A DNA stretch of 37,209 nucleotides from CAYQQU01 sp964419545 (GTDB lineage: Bacteria; Bacteroidota; Bacteroidia; Chitinophagales; Saprospiraceae), in the NCBI GenBank assembly GCA_964419545.1, contig CAYQQU010000058.1, positions 1 to 37,209 on the forward strand, written 5' to 3'. The translations under genes and the position numbers were made by a program. The stretch's first letter is position 1. Every line of letters starts with the position of its first letter. Below, in pieces: positions 1 through 7,856 of this stretch. The notes beneath the pieces are model-generated. The model was given only the letters and a program-made list of their open reading frames with translations, made no database searches and was not told where the DNA came from.

Positions 1-1
1 C

Positions 2-68
2 ATTTTTCCGGCCCGTAGCGCTGCTATGAGCCGGAAAAATCCCTTCGGGAGAACTCAAAATCTGAGTT
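2..68. repeat. Cluster of three hairpins (structured repeat)
   Basis: Three inverted repeats lie back to back. Positions 2-12 pair with 30-40 (11 bp, atttttccggc/gccggaaaaat). Positions 40-43 pair with 47-50 around a ttc loop. Positions 52-57 pair with 63-68 (aactca/tgagtt). They lead directly into the 20-bp repeat at 84-103, so the whole block is probably one repeat unit that begins before the window. It could also act as a terminator for an unseen upstream gene. Confidence 0.5.
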
Positions 69-83
69 TTTCGCTTCAAAAGC

Positions 84-103
84 ACTACCTCCAAACAAGC
101 TCT
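84..103 (+). repeat. 20-bp inverted repeat, left copy
   Basis: The 20 bases actacctccaaacaagctct recur exactly, in opposite orientation, at 37162-37181 near the other end of the window. The flank on the hairpin side is also loosely similar in both copies (a run like tgggtttt/tgagtttt followed by a purine-rich stretch). This points to a dispersed repeat family rather than chance. Confidence 0.6.
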
Positions 104-137
104 TAGAAATTGTCGTCCCTATATGAAAGTTATCGCT

Positions 138-145
138 TAAATTTG
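138..145 (+). promoter_or_regulatory. Putative -7 box TAAATTTG
   Basis: TAAATTTG fits the Bacteroidota sigma-A -7 consensus TAnnTTTG and lies 19 nt before the ATG at 165. No TTG -33 element sits at the usual spacing. Confidence 0.4.
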
Positions 146-164
146 ACCAAACGAAACAACCTCT

Positions 165-566
165 ATGAAGCTGGAATTCTTCTCCATCAACCGCACCGCA
201 CTGGTGATCAGACCTACGGCGGAAATGATCAAATGGGTCAACTCCGTATTTCCGGAAGACCCGATCACTTACAAGCCGAAAGCTGAACACGACGATTTCG
301 ATATTTTCCTGCTTCCGGACTTCGACAGCCCGGAAGACGCGATCAAGTGGTTGAAAAAAAACTACCTGCCTTTCCTGCGCTACGCCCTCAACGACTGGTG
401 CACCGATGAAGCCACCTGGCCGCAGCCGCTGAACTGGGAGCTGTTCGAGAAGTTTTTGGAATACTCCCTGCAAACGGTGGTCGTCGATACGATGGACGAA
501 GAATACGACGAAGACTTCGACGAGGATTTTGACCTCGACTTTGACGACGATTTCGAAGAGGATTAA
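165..566 (+). CDS. Small acidic-tailed protein of unknown function
   Basis: This 133-residue protein matches no family I can name. It has no signal peptide or membrane segment, so it is probably cytoplasmic. Residues 1-105 look like a compact alpha/beta domain rich in Trp, Phe and Pro. The last 24 residues are extremely acidic (about 17 Asp/Glu) with a repeating D-x-D-F pattern. Such tails can bind basic proteins or divalent cations, but that is inference. The ATG at 165 follows a good TAnnTTTG box by 19 nt, which supports this start. The M50 protease gene follows 77 nt downstream on the same strand, so co-transcription is possible. That it is a real gene is fairly sure; its role is unknown. 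Confidence 0.75.
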   Translation: MKLEFFSINRTALVIRPTAEMIKWVNSVFPEDPITYKPKAEHDDFDIFLLPDFDSPEDAIKWLKKNYLPFLRYALNDWCTDEATWPQPLNWELFEKFLEYSLQTVVVDTMDEEYDEDFDEDFDLDFDDDFEED

Positions 567-643
567 AAAACGTCTCATTTAAACTTGCTTTCCGCACCAT
601 CGCTGCGTTTTTTTTGTTTTCATTTAAAAAAGAAACGCAAAAG

Positions 644-1759
644 ATGAAGTGGTCGCTAAGAATCGCCCGTTTCGCGGGTATCAACGTTTTTGTCCATTGG
701 ACTTTCCTCATCCTGCTGGGCTGGATTTATTTTTCCTACCTCGGTCAGGGCAACAGCGCTCTGGAAAGCCTCAACGGCGTATGGTTCATCCTCGCCCTGT
801 TCGCCTGCGTGCTCTTGCACGAGTTCGGGCACGCGCTGACCGGCCGCCGCTACGGCATTAAAACGGAACGCATCACCTTGTTGCCGATCGGCGGCGTGGC
901 CAGTATGGAAAAAATGCCGGAAAAACCGATCCAGGAACTGTGGGTAGCCCTGGCCGGGCCGGCGGTAAACGTCGTCATCGCCCTCTTGCTTTTCGCCGTT
1001 TTGTACGCTACTGACGGTTTTCCCAACCTGGAAGAGCTGGAAGCTTCCCAACTGAATAATTTCAGCAAGCTTTTTTTATTTAACCTCTTCGTCGTCAACG
1101 TCCTGTTGGTCGTTTTCAACCTCATTCCCGCCTTCCCGATGGACGGCGGGCGAGTGCTGCGCGCCTTGCTCGCCATGTACTACGACCGGGGTCGGGCCAC
1201 CCAGATCGCGTCCCAGATCGGTCAGTTCCTGGCGATTGCGTTTGTCTTTCTCGGCCTCTTCTACAACTTTTGGCTCATCTTTATCGGCATCTTTATTTAC
1301 CTGGGGGCAGGCGCGGAAGCCAATTACGAATCAACCCGCGCCGTGCTGATCAAATACCAGGTCGGCGCCGCGCAAATGAACCAGTTTACCTTATTGCACG
1401 GATTCGAGACCCTCGACCACGCTGTAAAACTGCTGCTGGACGGTCAGGAAAAAGAGTTCCTGGTGACGGAAGAAAATGAAATCATCGGCGCCATCACCCG
1501 CGACGATATCATCCGGGGCCTGCAGGAAAGCGGCGGCCAGACGCCCGTGCGCCAGTTTACCAATCGCGAACTGATCAGGCTGCAGTACGATCAGCCCCTG
1601 CAGGAGGCGTATGAAGAGATGAATCGCCGCAAGGTGACCATCGCCCCGGTGTACGAAAACGGCGAGCTGAGCGGCGTCCTCAACCAGGAGAATATCCTGG
1701 AAATGATCATGATCGACAAGGCCGCCCCTCAGTTGCGTCCGGATACCGAAATGGTGTAA
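644..1759 (+). CDS. Site-2-type M50 zinc metalloprotease with two CBS domains
   Basis: This polytopic membrane protein of 371 residues belongs to the M50 family that cuts substrates within the membrane. The zinc-binding motif HEFGH is at 59-63. The second motif, FNLIPAFPMDGGR at 158-170, supplies the third ligand Asp167. Hydrophobic segments lie near 12-32, 46-62, 105-122, 143-162 and 195-222. Residues ~250-360 form a tandem CBS pair, which in this family is thought to sense adenine nucleotides or similar ligands and gate activity. The frame opens with a TTG at 614, but ATG 644 gives MKWSLRIARF, the usual N-terminus before the first helix, so I chose it. The substrate is unknown; anti-sigma factors are typical for M50 proteases. 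Confidence 0.9.
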   Translation: MKWSLRIARFAGINVFVHWTFLILLGWIYFSYLGQGNSALESLNGVWFILALFACVLLHEFGHALTGRRYGIKTERITLLPIGGVASMEKMPEKPIQELWVALAGPAVNVVIALLLFAVLYATDGFPNLEELEASQLNNFSKLFLFNLFVVNVLLVVFNLIPAFPMDGGRVLRALLAMYYDRGRATQIASQIGQFLAIAFVFLGLFYNFWLIFIGIFIYLGAGAEANYESTRAVLIKYQVGAAQMNQFTLLHGFETLDHAVKLLLDGQEKEFLVTEENEIIGAITRDDIIRGLQESGGQTPVRQFTNRELIRLQYDQPLQEAYEEMNRRKVTIAPVYENGELSGVLNQENILEMIMIDKAAPQLRPDTEMV

Positions 1760-1824
1760 AAATTGCGAAATATCCCGCGAATTCAATACGTTTGTCCACC
1801 AGCAAAAAAATCGAATTCCTGAAG

Positions 1825-2664
1825 ATGTTCTATCCCTGGTCCACCGCCCGAGTTCTTTTCCGCCTCCATGCCGTCGCGCTGAGCTGCCTGCTGCTGGCCA
1901 TACCGGTCGGGGCTTCCGCTCAGTTGCCCAACCTGGAATGGGAGACCACCAGGATCGCCCGCGGCCTGAAGTGGGAGCAGCTCCGCAATGATCAGCTTTT
2001 CGGCCACCCCCAACGCATCCAGCTTTTGCGCGTGAAGACCAAAAAGCGACCGGTGGAGGTCGTATACGCTTCCGATACCCTGCTGCGCACCGGCGATTTC
2101 GGTAAAAAATACGAGGCCCTGGCCGTCGTAAACGGCAGCTTCTTCGACTTGCTGAAAGAGATACCGGAAACATATCTGAAGGTCGAGGGCGAGGAAGTCG
2201 CCGCCAACGCCAAACGCCTCGACGACCAGGATAGCGAGCTCATCGCCGGCGCGTTCGTGGTCACCGACCGCAACCGCGTCCTCGTCGAACCGGCCCGTCC
2301 GGAAACCTTGTACCGGCTGGACGAAGAACTGGAAGACGTACTGGTGACGGGCCCCCTGCTCATCATCGACAAAAACGTCCGGCAGCTGGCGGACAACGCG
2401 TTCAACAACGCCCGGCAGGCCCGCACCTGCGCCTGCAAAACCCGAAAAAATGAATTGATCCTGCTGACCGCCGACGGCGCCGCCGGGCTTACCCTGCCGG
2501 AACTGATCCAGCTGTTGCTCACCCTCCGCTGCCGGCAGGCCGTCAATCTCGACGGGGGCGGCTCCACTACCCTCTGGATCGACGGGCAGGGAGCGAACGG
2601 AGTGGTCAATCAACCGGCCGACGGCGCGCAGCGCCCCGTCGTCAACGCCATCATCATCAAGTGA
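1825..2664 (+). CDS. Secreted phosphodiester glycosidase (NAGPA-like) family protein
   Basis: This 279-residue protein has an N-terminal signal peptide (hydrophobic core about residues 13-28, cleavage after ASA before Q). It matches the phosphodiester glycosidase/NAGPA (former DUF2233) fold: an NGSFFD motif in the first half, a TGPLLI strand in the middle, and the diagnostic C-terminal NLDGGGSTTLW. In mammals this fold removes GlcNAc from phosphodiesters; the bacterial substrates are unclear, possibly cell-wall or exopolysaccharide phosphodiesters. The frame can be extended to TTG 1792, but ATG 1825 yields a clean signal peptide. xseA starts 7 nt after its stop, so the three genes probably share a transcript without sharing a function. 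Confidence 0.85.
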   Translation: MFYPWSTARVLFRLHAVALSCLLLAIPVGASAQLPNLEWETTRIARGLKWEQLRNDQLFGHPQRIQLLRVKTKKRPVEVVYASDTLLRTGDFGKKYEALAVVNGSFFDLLKEIPETYLKVEGEEVAANAKRLDDQDSELIAGAFVVTDRNRVLVEPARPETLYRLDEELEDVLVTGPLLIIDKNVRQLADNAFNNARQARTCACKTRKNELILLTADGAAGLTLPELIQLLLTLRCRQAVNLDGGGSTTLWIDGQGANGVVNQPADGAQRPVVNAIIIK

Positions 2665-2671
2665 ACCGCCA

Positions 2672-3934
2672 TTGGAGACCTTTTCGCTATACCAGCTCAA
2701 CCAGTACATCCGGCGCGTCCTGGCTTTGAATTTCTCCGAATCCGTCTGGGTAAGCGGGGAGATCGCCCAGGTCAGCTGTTCGCGGGGGCACTATTTCATC
2801 AGCCTCATCCAAAAGGAAGCAGAAGAGATCGTCGCCCAGGCAGACGCCGTGCTCTGGCAACGCGCATTCCGGCGATTGCAACGGCAAATGCCGCTGGACC
2901 TGCCCGGACTGCTCACCGCCGGCATCGCGGTAAAGCTAAAAGTACAGGTCGACTTCAACGAACGGTACGGCCTTAAACTCGTCGTCGAAGACCTCGACCC
3001 GGCCTATACCCTCGGACAGCTGGAAATGACGCGCCGACAGACGCTGGAGCAGCTGCGCGCCGGGAACCTGATCGGCCGCAACGCCGCCCTCCCCCTGCCG
3101 CCGGTGGTGCAGCGCATCGCCCTGCTCTCCTCGGAACAAGCGGCGGGGCTGCAGGATTATCAGCAGCACCTCGAACAGAATCCCTATGGCTACCGCTTCG
3201 CCAATACGCTTTTCCCGGTCGCCGTACAGGGGCAGAACGTCGCCTCGGAAGTAGGCCGCCGGTTGCGGCAGCTCAGGCGGCGCACCCACGAATTCGACTG
3301 CGTCGCCATCATTCGCGGCGGCGGCAGCCGCCTGGACCTGGCTGCTTTCGATCAATACGAAATTTGCGAGACGGTGGCCAAGTTTCCGTTACCCGTCCTC
3401 ACCGGCATCGGCCACGATACCGACGAGACGGTGCTCGACCAGGTAGCCCACCGCGCCCTGAAAACGCCGACGGCCGTGGCCGACTTCCTGATCGAGCGGG
3501 CGCTGTATTTCGAAAGCAACCTGACACAGCTCGGCCGACTGGCGGCCCTACACCTTCAGCAAAAACTGCAACAGCAAAACCGGCTGCTGGACCGGCAGAC
3601 CCAACAATGGCAGCTGGCCGCCCGCCAGTCGCTCTTTACCCAAAACCACCGCCTCGATCAGCTGGCCGCCGAGGCGCCGCGACGTAGCACAGAACGCCTG
3701 CGCGCCGCCCGCGCCGCGCTCGACCAACAAGAAGCACTGGTCGGATTGCTGAGCCCCGAGGCTACGCTACGCAGGGGATATACCCTGACGCTGGCCAACG
3801 GGAAGCCGGTTCGCTCGGCCCGGGAAGTACAGCCCGGCGACCGCCTGCTGACCCGCCTGGCCGACGGACTGATCAACAGCACCGTTCAGAATGACGAGAA
3901 AACACCGGATACCTCGGAAACATCCGGCGGTTAG
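2672..3934 (+). CDS. xseA: Exodeoxyribonuclease VII large subunit
   Basis: This is the catalytic subunit of exonuclease VII, which degrades single-stranded DNA from both ends to short oligonucleotides and assembles with many XseB copies. The 420-residue length is normal. An N-terminal OB-fold domain (about 1-100, with SGEIAQV and RGHYFISL) binds ssDNA. The middle catalytic domain has IRGGGSRLDLAAFD and TGIGHDTDETVLDQVAHRALKTPTAVADFL. A long Gln-rich helical region follows, ending in LRRGYTL. The start is a TTG: METFSLYQLNQYIRRVL matches the usual family N-terminus and no ATG is available. xseB follows at once. Confidence 0.95.
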   Translation: METFSLYQLNQYIRRVLALNFSESVWVSGEIAQVSCSRGHYFISLIQKEAEEIVAQADAVLWQRAFRRLQRQMPLDLPGLLTAGIAVKLKVQVDFNERYGLKLVVEDLDPAYTLGQLEMTRRQTLEQLRAGNLIGRNAALPLPPVVQRIALLSSEQAAGLQDYQQHLEQNPYGYRFANTLFPVAVQGQNVASEVGRRLRQLRRRTHEFDCVAIIRGGGSRLDLAAFDQYEICETVAKFPLPVLTGIGHDTDETVLDQVAHRALKTPTAVADFLIERALYFESNLTQLGRLAALHLQQKLQQQNRLLDRQTQQWQLAARQSLFTQNHRLDQLAAEAPRRSTERLRAARAALDQQEALVGLLSPEATLRRGYTLTLANGKPVRSAREVQPGDRLLTRLADGLINSTVQNDEKTPDTSETSGG

Positions 3935-3956
3935 AAAATATCCAAGCCATACCGAT

Positions 3957-4154
3957 ATGGAAAACCTCAGCTACGAAGCCGCCATGCAGGAACTTCAACA
4001 GATCGTCGCCGAACTGCAGGGCGAAAATGCCGATATCGACCAGCTCGAGGCCAAAGCCGAACGGGCCGCCCAGCTGATCGCCTACTGCCGGGAAAAACTG
4101 CGGAAGACGGAGGCGGCCATCGGAAGATTGTTCGACGATGAGGAGGCGGGGTAG
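3957..4154 (+). CDS. xseB: Exodeoxyribonuclease VII small subunit
   Basis: XseB is the small helical-hairpin subunit that coats the XseA coiled coil. This 65-residue protein begins MENLSYEAAMQELQQIV and contains the typical LEAKAERAAQLIAYCREKL helix. The frame opens at ATG 3891 inside xseA, but that extension is basic and unlike the family, so ATG 3957, 22 nt after the xseA stop, is preferred. The next gene converges from the other strand only 6 nt away. Confidence 0.92.
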   Translation: MENLSYEAAMQELQQIVAELQGENADIDQLEAKAERAAQLIAYCREKLRKTEAAIGRLFDDEEAG

Positions 4155-4160
4155 CCTGGG

Positions 4161-5309
4161 TCAACGAACGGTTGCCGGTTTTGCCCAAAAGCGCCGGGGG
4201 TCGTTGGTTTTAAAGGTTCGGAACTTCATCTTCGTCTGGCTCCCCGTTTCTTCGGTTACCTTGGGTTCCTGCTGCAGGCCGTCGAGGGGCAGCAACTCCA
4301 CGTAAGTGACCGTCTTTCCGGCTGCGGGCGTCTCGTAATCAAAGCGGCTGGCTGCGGGGCAGCTGAAGCGATAGAGGTTTTTGGCCATGTACTCGTACAA
4401 ATAGTATGCTTTTTCGGTAGAATGGCGCCGGTTCCAGTTGGCGTCCGGGTTGAGCAGGAGCGGCCGGCCGGAAATCAGCCGTTCGCGCACTTCTTCGATG
4501 CTGAGCAATTCGCCCCGTTCGTTCATGACATAGGCGTTCTGTGTCGGATCGATCCAGAGCCATTTCTGCAATTCTGTGGAATACACCATGTTGATGACGT
4601 GGCAATCGTTGAACACCGAGTCTTTGGGCATACAGGTCACAAAGCGCGAGGGAATGCCCATCGCCAGATAACACTCGTTCAGCACGGTAGCCAGACCGCG
4701 GCAATTCAGCCCGCGCCCCTCCTCTTCGCAGGTGGTGATCAGGCTGGGGGCATTTTTCACTCCCGGATTTTCGCGGTTCCCGTCATGAGGGATCAGCTCG
4801 TGAACCCAGCGCATCAGGTTCAGGATCTTGGACACTTCGTTGCCGGCGCCGGCGATGGAATCCAGCTGATAGGTTTCGCGCAAGGCGACCAAGTCGGGAT
4901 CGGAAGCGGGTTGATATGTAAACGCCGGTATCTCGGCGAGGTCGTTCTCATCGTAGGCCGCCGCCCCCTGCAACACCTCCAGGTAGGAAGGCTGATGCTG
5001 AATCCGGGTATACGCCGTATCCTTTCCGTTGAGGAGAATGATAAAATCGTAAGCCCCGTGCGCTTCAACGGTGAAGGTGATAGAGTCGAGGTCGGTGTAA
5101 AAAGTAACGGCTTCGCCTTTGCTCGAAGTCGTATACACATCCGGCCGGTATTCGGGCATGATGGTCCAGGCTTCCGGCATCAGTTCCTCGCCGTCACGGA
5201 TATCCACCAGGTTCGAATTGGCGCGGATGACGGGAAGGTCGTGCTGGCTGAAGAGTACGGCATTGACGGCGAAAAAGAAAAGGGCCGGAAAAAATGATTT
5301 CAGATGCAT
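4161..5309 (-). CDS. Secreted transglutaminase-like (papain-fold) protein
   Basis: This 382-residue protein has a signal peptide (MHLKSFFPALFFFAVNAVLF, cleaved near SQ). The core matches the transglutaminase-like superfamily (PF01841 type), with a probable Cys-His-Asp triad at C203 (GLNCRGLA), H237 (NDCHVINMVY) and D254 (WLWIDPTQ). Residues 30-130 look like a beta-rich N-terminal domain. Bacterial members with this layout usually act as proteases or peptide-modifying enzymes outside the cytoplasm rather than true cross-linkers. Substrate unknown. The gene stands alone, convergent with xseB. A 9-bp palindrome lies 24-44 nt upstream of the start. Confidence 0.85.
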   Translation of the reverse strand: MHLKSFFPALFFFAVNAVLFSQHDLPVIRANSNLVDIRDGEELMPEAWTIMPEYRPDVYTTSSKGEAVTFYTDLDSITFTVEAHGAYDFIILLNGKDTAYTRIQHQPSYLEVLQGAAAYDENDLAEIPAFTYQPASDPDLVALRETYQLDSIAGAGNEVSKILNLMRWVHELIPHDGNRENPGVKNAPSLITTCEEEGRGLNCRGLATVLNECYLAMGIPSRFVTCMPKDSVFNDCHVINMVYSTELQKWLWIDPTQNAYVMNERGELLSIEEVRERLISGRPLLLNPDANWNRRHSTEKAYYLYEYMAKNLYRFSCPAASRFDYETPAAGKTVTYVELLPLDGLQQEPKVTEETGSQTKMKFRTFKTNDPRRFWAKPATVR

Positions 5310-5332
5310 GATTTGTGATTGAGGTATGGATT

Positions 5333-5358
5333 AAATTGATCTTCGATCAATTTTTTTT
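5333..5358 (+). terminator. AT-rich hairpin followed by eight T
   Basis: Positions 5333-5341 pair with 5345-5353 (aaattgatc/gatcaattt, 9 bp, ttc loop), with a T-run at 5351-5358. Read on the plus strand this resembles an intrinsic terminator, which would stop antisense transcription. No plus-strand gene ends nearby. Because it sits in the leader of the minus-strand gene starting at 5309, it could equally be an operator or 5' UTR hairpin. Confidence 0.35.
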
Positions 5359-5477
5359 CAATCCAAAGACCCTCTCTTTCGCGATCCGGTTGTTTTCGCT
5401 TCCGGATTTCAGACCCGTTTTTGGAATATCCATTATTTACCGTCATTCACCCAGGTGAAGGAGGAGCAAACCCTGAA

Positions 5478-5529
5478 CCCGGATTATTCATGGATTCATC
5501 CAATACGAAGCCCCCATGAATAATCCGGG
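5478..5529. repeat. 52-bp palindromic repeat, short copy
   Basis: Perfect 16-bp inverted arms, cccggattattcatgg at 5478-5493 and ccatgaataatccggg at 5514-5529, enclose a 20-nt loop. The same arms, extended to 20 bp, bound the 189-bp element at 7857-8045. The hairpin lies 11 nt past the desaturase stop and could also serve as its terminator, although no T-run follows. Confidence 0.65.
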
Positions 5530-5539
5530 CTAGGCGGTC

Positions 5540-6655
5540 TTACCGGGCGGCTGCCAGCTTGCGGTCGTATTTGCCCGTACCGAGTTCGTAGAGCAGAGTG
5601 AAATGGCTCTTCAGCGCCGCGAGGAACGTTTTATGCTCGTGGTACGGCAAGTTGAACTCCCGGGCCGTTTCCTTTACGATATGCGATATCTTCTTGTAGT
5701 GGATATGGCAGATATTCGGGAAAAGGTGGTGTTCGATCTGGTAATTCAGTCCGCCGATAAACCAGGCGAAGAATACGCTGTTGTGGGCGAAATTGGCGGT
5801 GGTGCGCATCTGGTGGATGGCCCAGCTGTTTTCCACGCTGCCCGCCTCGTCGGTGACGAAAAAGTCGGTTTCTTCGATCACGTGGGCCGTCTGGAAGACC
5901 AGCGCCAGCAGTAGTCCGGAGATCCACTGCATCATCAGGAAACCGAGCAGGATCTGCCACCAGGGCAGGTCGACGAGCAGGAGCGGCAGCACCAGCGTTA
6001 CCACGAGGTACCCGACTTTGTTCAGGATGAGCTCCGTCAGCGCCTTGGGAAAGGTCAGGCCCTGACCGGCCAGCAGGTTTTCTTTTTCGTAGCGCACCAA
6101 CTGGATGAAGTCTTTGGCGGTCACCCAATACAAATTCATAATGCCGTAAAAGAAAGGCGCGTAGAACGCCTGAAACCGGTATATTTTCTTAAGCTCCTGA
6201 TTCGGTGAAAAACGCATGACCGAGGTGTCGATGTCCTCGTCAAAACCGTCTACGTTGGTGAAAGAGTGGTGCAGGACATTGTGCTGGATCTTCCAGTTGA
6301 CGTGGTAGCCGCCGACGAAGTTGATCAGGTATCCCAGCGCTTTGTTGACCGTGGGATTTTTGGAATAGGACCCGTGGTTGGCGTCGTGCATCACCGACAT
6401 TCCGATGCCCGACATTCCGACCCCCATCAGGGCCCACATCAACATCACCGGCCAAAGGCCGGTGACGAGGCCGGTGAGCATGAGGATCAAGGGTGCGAAG
6501 TAGAGGCTCACCATGAAAACAGTTTTGAACTTCATGTTGAGGTTGGCGTGCGTCGACAAATTGTTTTCCTGAAAATAGGCGTAAACTCTCTTTCTTAACT
6601 CTTTGATAAACTCCGGCCGGTCGTGCCGGTTAAACTTGACAACTGAAATATTCAT
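5540..6655 (-). CDS. Membrane fatty acid desaturase (front-end type, QxxHH)
   Basis: This 371-residue integral membrane di-iron desaturase carries all three His boxes: HDANH at 90-94, HNVLHH at 125-130 and QIEHH at 306-310. Gln in place of the first His of box three is typical of front-end (delta-5/6 type) desaturases. The usual fused cytochrome b5 domain is absent, as in many bacterial members, so a separate electron donor is needed. Hydrophobic pairs lie near 45-90 and 212-255. The frame extends upstream to 6751, but ATG 6655 gives MNISVVKFNR, the expected N-terminus. A strong 18-bp palindrome 156 nt upstream suggests control by a dimeric repressor. The exact double-bond position cannot be read from sequence. 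Confidence 0.9.
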   Translation of the reverse strand: MNISVVKFNRHDRPEFIKELRKRVYAYFQENNLSTHANLNMKFKTVFMVSLYFAPLILMLTGLVTGLWPVMLMWALMGVGMSGIGMSVMHDANHGSYSKNPTVNKALGYLINFVGGYHVNWKIQHNVLHHSFTNVDGFDEDIDTSVMRFSPNQELKKIYRFQAFYAPFFYGIMNLYWVTAKDFIQLVRYEKENLLAGQGLTFPKALTELILNKVGYLVVTLVLPLLLVDLPWWQILLGFLMMQWISGLLLALVFQTAHVIEETDFFVTDEAGSVENSWAIHQMRTTANFAHNSVFFAWFIGGLNYQIEHHLFPNICHIHYKKISHIVKETAREFNLPYHEHKTFLAALKSHFTLLYELGTGKYDRKLAAAR

Positions 6656-6810
6656 AAGCGTTTGATGAATTAAAAAAATTCCCGGTCCAGGTTCGTTTTT
6701 CTGCACAGGGAAAGCGATGACGGTCCAAAATAATGAATTCGGAATTAACACATGCCAAAGAAAAGCACAATTCAGAGGATTCTTACGGCAATGTGACGGA
6801 GGTTTTGAAA

Positions 6811-6837
6811 TTACCTAACGTTAGGTAACCCGTTACC
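6811..6837. promoter_or_regulatory. Overlapping palindromes, probable operator of the desaturase gene
   Basis: ttacctaacgttaggtaa at 6811-6828 is a perfect 18-bp palindrome. A second one, ggtaac-cc-gttacc, overlaps it at 6824-6837. The site lies between the yitT-like stop and the desaturase start, both on the minus strand. Such odd-half palindromes are typical binding sites of TetR- or MarR-type dimers, and desaturase genes are often controlled this way. No regulator gene is present in the window. It lacks the T-run of a terminator. Confidence 0.5.
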
Positions 6838-6861
6838 CGGTCCGATGGTTCAACCTGCCGC

Positions 6862-7839
6862 TCATTTTATTTTTTTGATGGGTTTTTTCTTGATCATGCC
6901 GCCCCGCGCATCTTTTACTGAAGCCATGATGACGAAAGCGTTTTTGTCGATCTTATCGATGGCCGTATTGAAGCTCGACAATTCCAGGCGGGTGATCACG
7001 GTGTAGATGATGTTGGTATCCGGCAGCGGCCGTCCGCTGGGGGAAAAGCCGCGCTTCCCGCTGTAGATGGTGCAGCCGCGGCCCAGCCCTTCGGTGATGG
7101 CTACCCGGATGGCCTCGCTATGTTCGGAAATGATCGTCACACCGATGTATTCTTCGATGCCGTCAATGACAAAGTCGACTGTCTTGGAAGCGGCGAAGTA
7201 GGTGAGAATGGCGTAAAGGGCGATCTCTACCGACAGCAGGTAGGCTGCTACGAGGAAGATCAGCAGGTTGAAGATCAGAATGATATTGCCGACGGTCAGC
7301 GTCGTTTTCCGGCTGATGTAAATGGCCAGCACCTCGGTGCAGTCGATAATCGCCCCGCCCCGGATCGCCAGCCCGATGCCCAGACCCAGAAAAAACCCGC
7401 CGAAAGCCGCCACCAGGATGGGGTCTTCGGTGAGCATGGGGTAAGGAATAAACTCCACGGCGATGGCCAGCAGAATGATGCCGATGATGCTTTTAATGGC
7501 GAAGCGCTTGCCGATAGAGGCATACCCCAGGATCAGAAACGGCAGGTTCAACCCGGCGATCAATACCGAAAGCGGGATGTTGGTCAGCTCGTTCATGATC
7601 AGCGAGATGCCGGTGATGCCGCCGTCGATAAATCCGTTGGGGATCAGGAAACTCTCGAGCCCGAACGAAGCAGACAGTACGCCGGCAATGATGCTTAAGA
7701 AATCGTATACCTCGTGCTCGATCTCCACCTCGATGTCCCTGGCTTGCTTAATCAGCTGGGCTTCTTCGCGGGGCGTTCGGTCCTGATCCCGGCGCCGGCG
7801 CAGGGTGTCCATGATGATCTGCTGGAAAATAGGGTTCAC
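6862..7839 (-). CDS. YitT family membrane protein (DUF161/DUF2179)
   Basis: This 325-residue protein of the YitT family has a charged cytoplasmic N-terminus (RRRRDQDRTPREE), five or six hydrophobic segments between about residues 45 and 225 with the family motif IPNGFIDGGITGIS, and a C-terminal DUF2179 domain (about 235-320, with GRGCTIYSGKRGF). The function of the family is not established; a transporter role is often assumed. The start may be GTG 7839 or ATG 7812 (MDTLRRRRDQ); both leave the membrane domain intact. The very basic C-terminus (KKKPIKKIK) is probably cytoplasmic. A palindrome-bounded element begins 17 nt upstream at 7857, so the promoter must lie in or beyond that insertion. 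Confidence 0.88.
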   Translation of the reverse strand: MNPIFQQIIMDTLRRRRDQDRTPREEAQLIKQARDIEVEIEHEVYDFLSIIAGVLSASFGLESFLIPNGFIDGGITGISLIMNELTNIPLSVLIAGLNLPFLILGYASIGKRFAIKSIIGIILLAIAVEFIPYPMLTEDPILVAAFGGFFLGLGIGLAIRGGAIIDCTEVLAIYISRKTTLTVGNIILIFNLLIFLVAAYLLSVEIALYAILTYFAASKTVDFVIDGIEEYIGVTIISEHSEAIRVAITEGLGRGCTIYSGKRGFSPSGRPLPDTNIIYTVITRLELSSFNTAIDKIDKNAFVIMASVKDARGGMIKKKPIKKIK

Positions 7840-7856
7840 TGGCGTCGTTGTTTGAC

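Noticed and set aside
614..643. TTG start ten codons before the M50 protease ATG, and similar TTG/GTG extensions at 1792, 20906, 27679 and 29172
   Set aside because: The internal ATGs give normal N-termini or signal peptides, and some extensions overlap promoter boxes or repeats.
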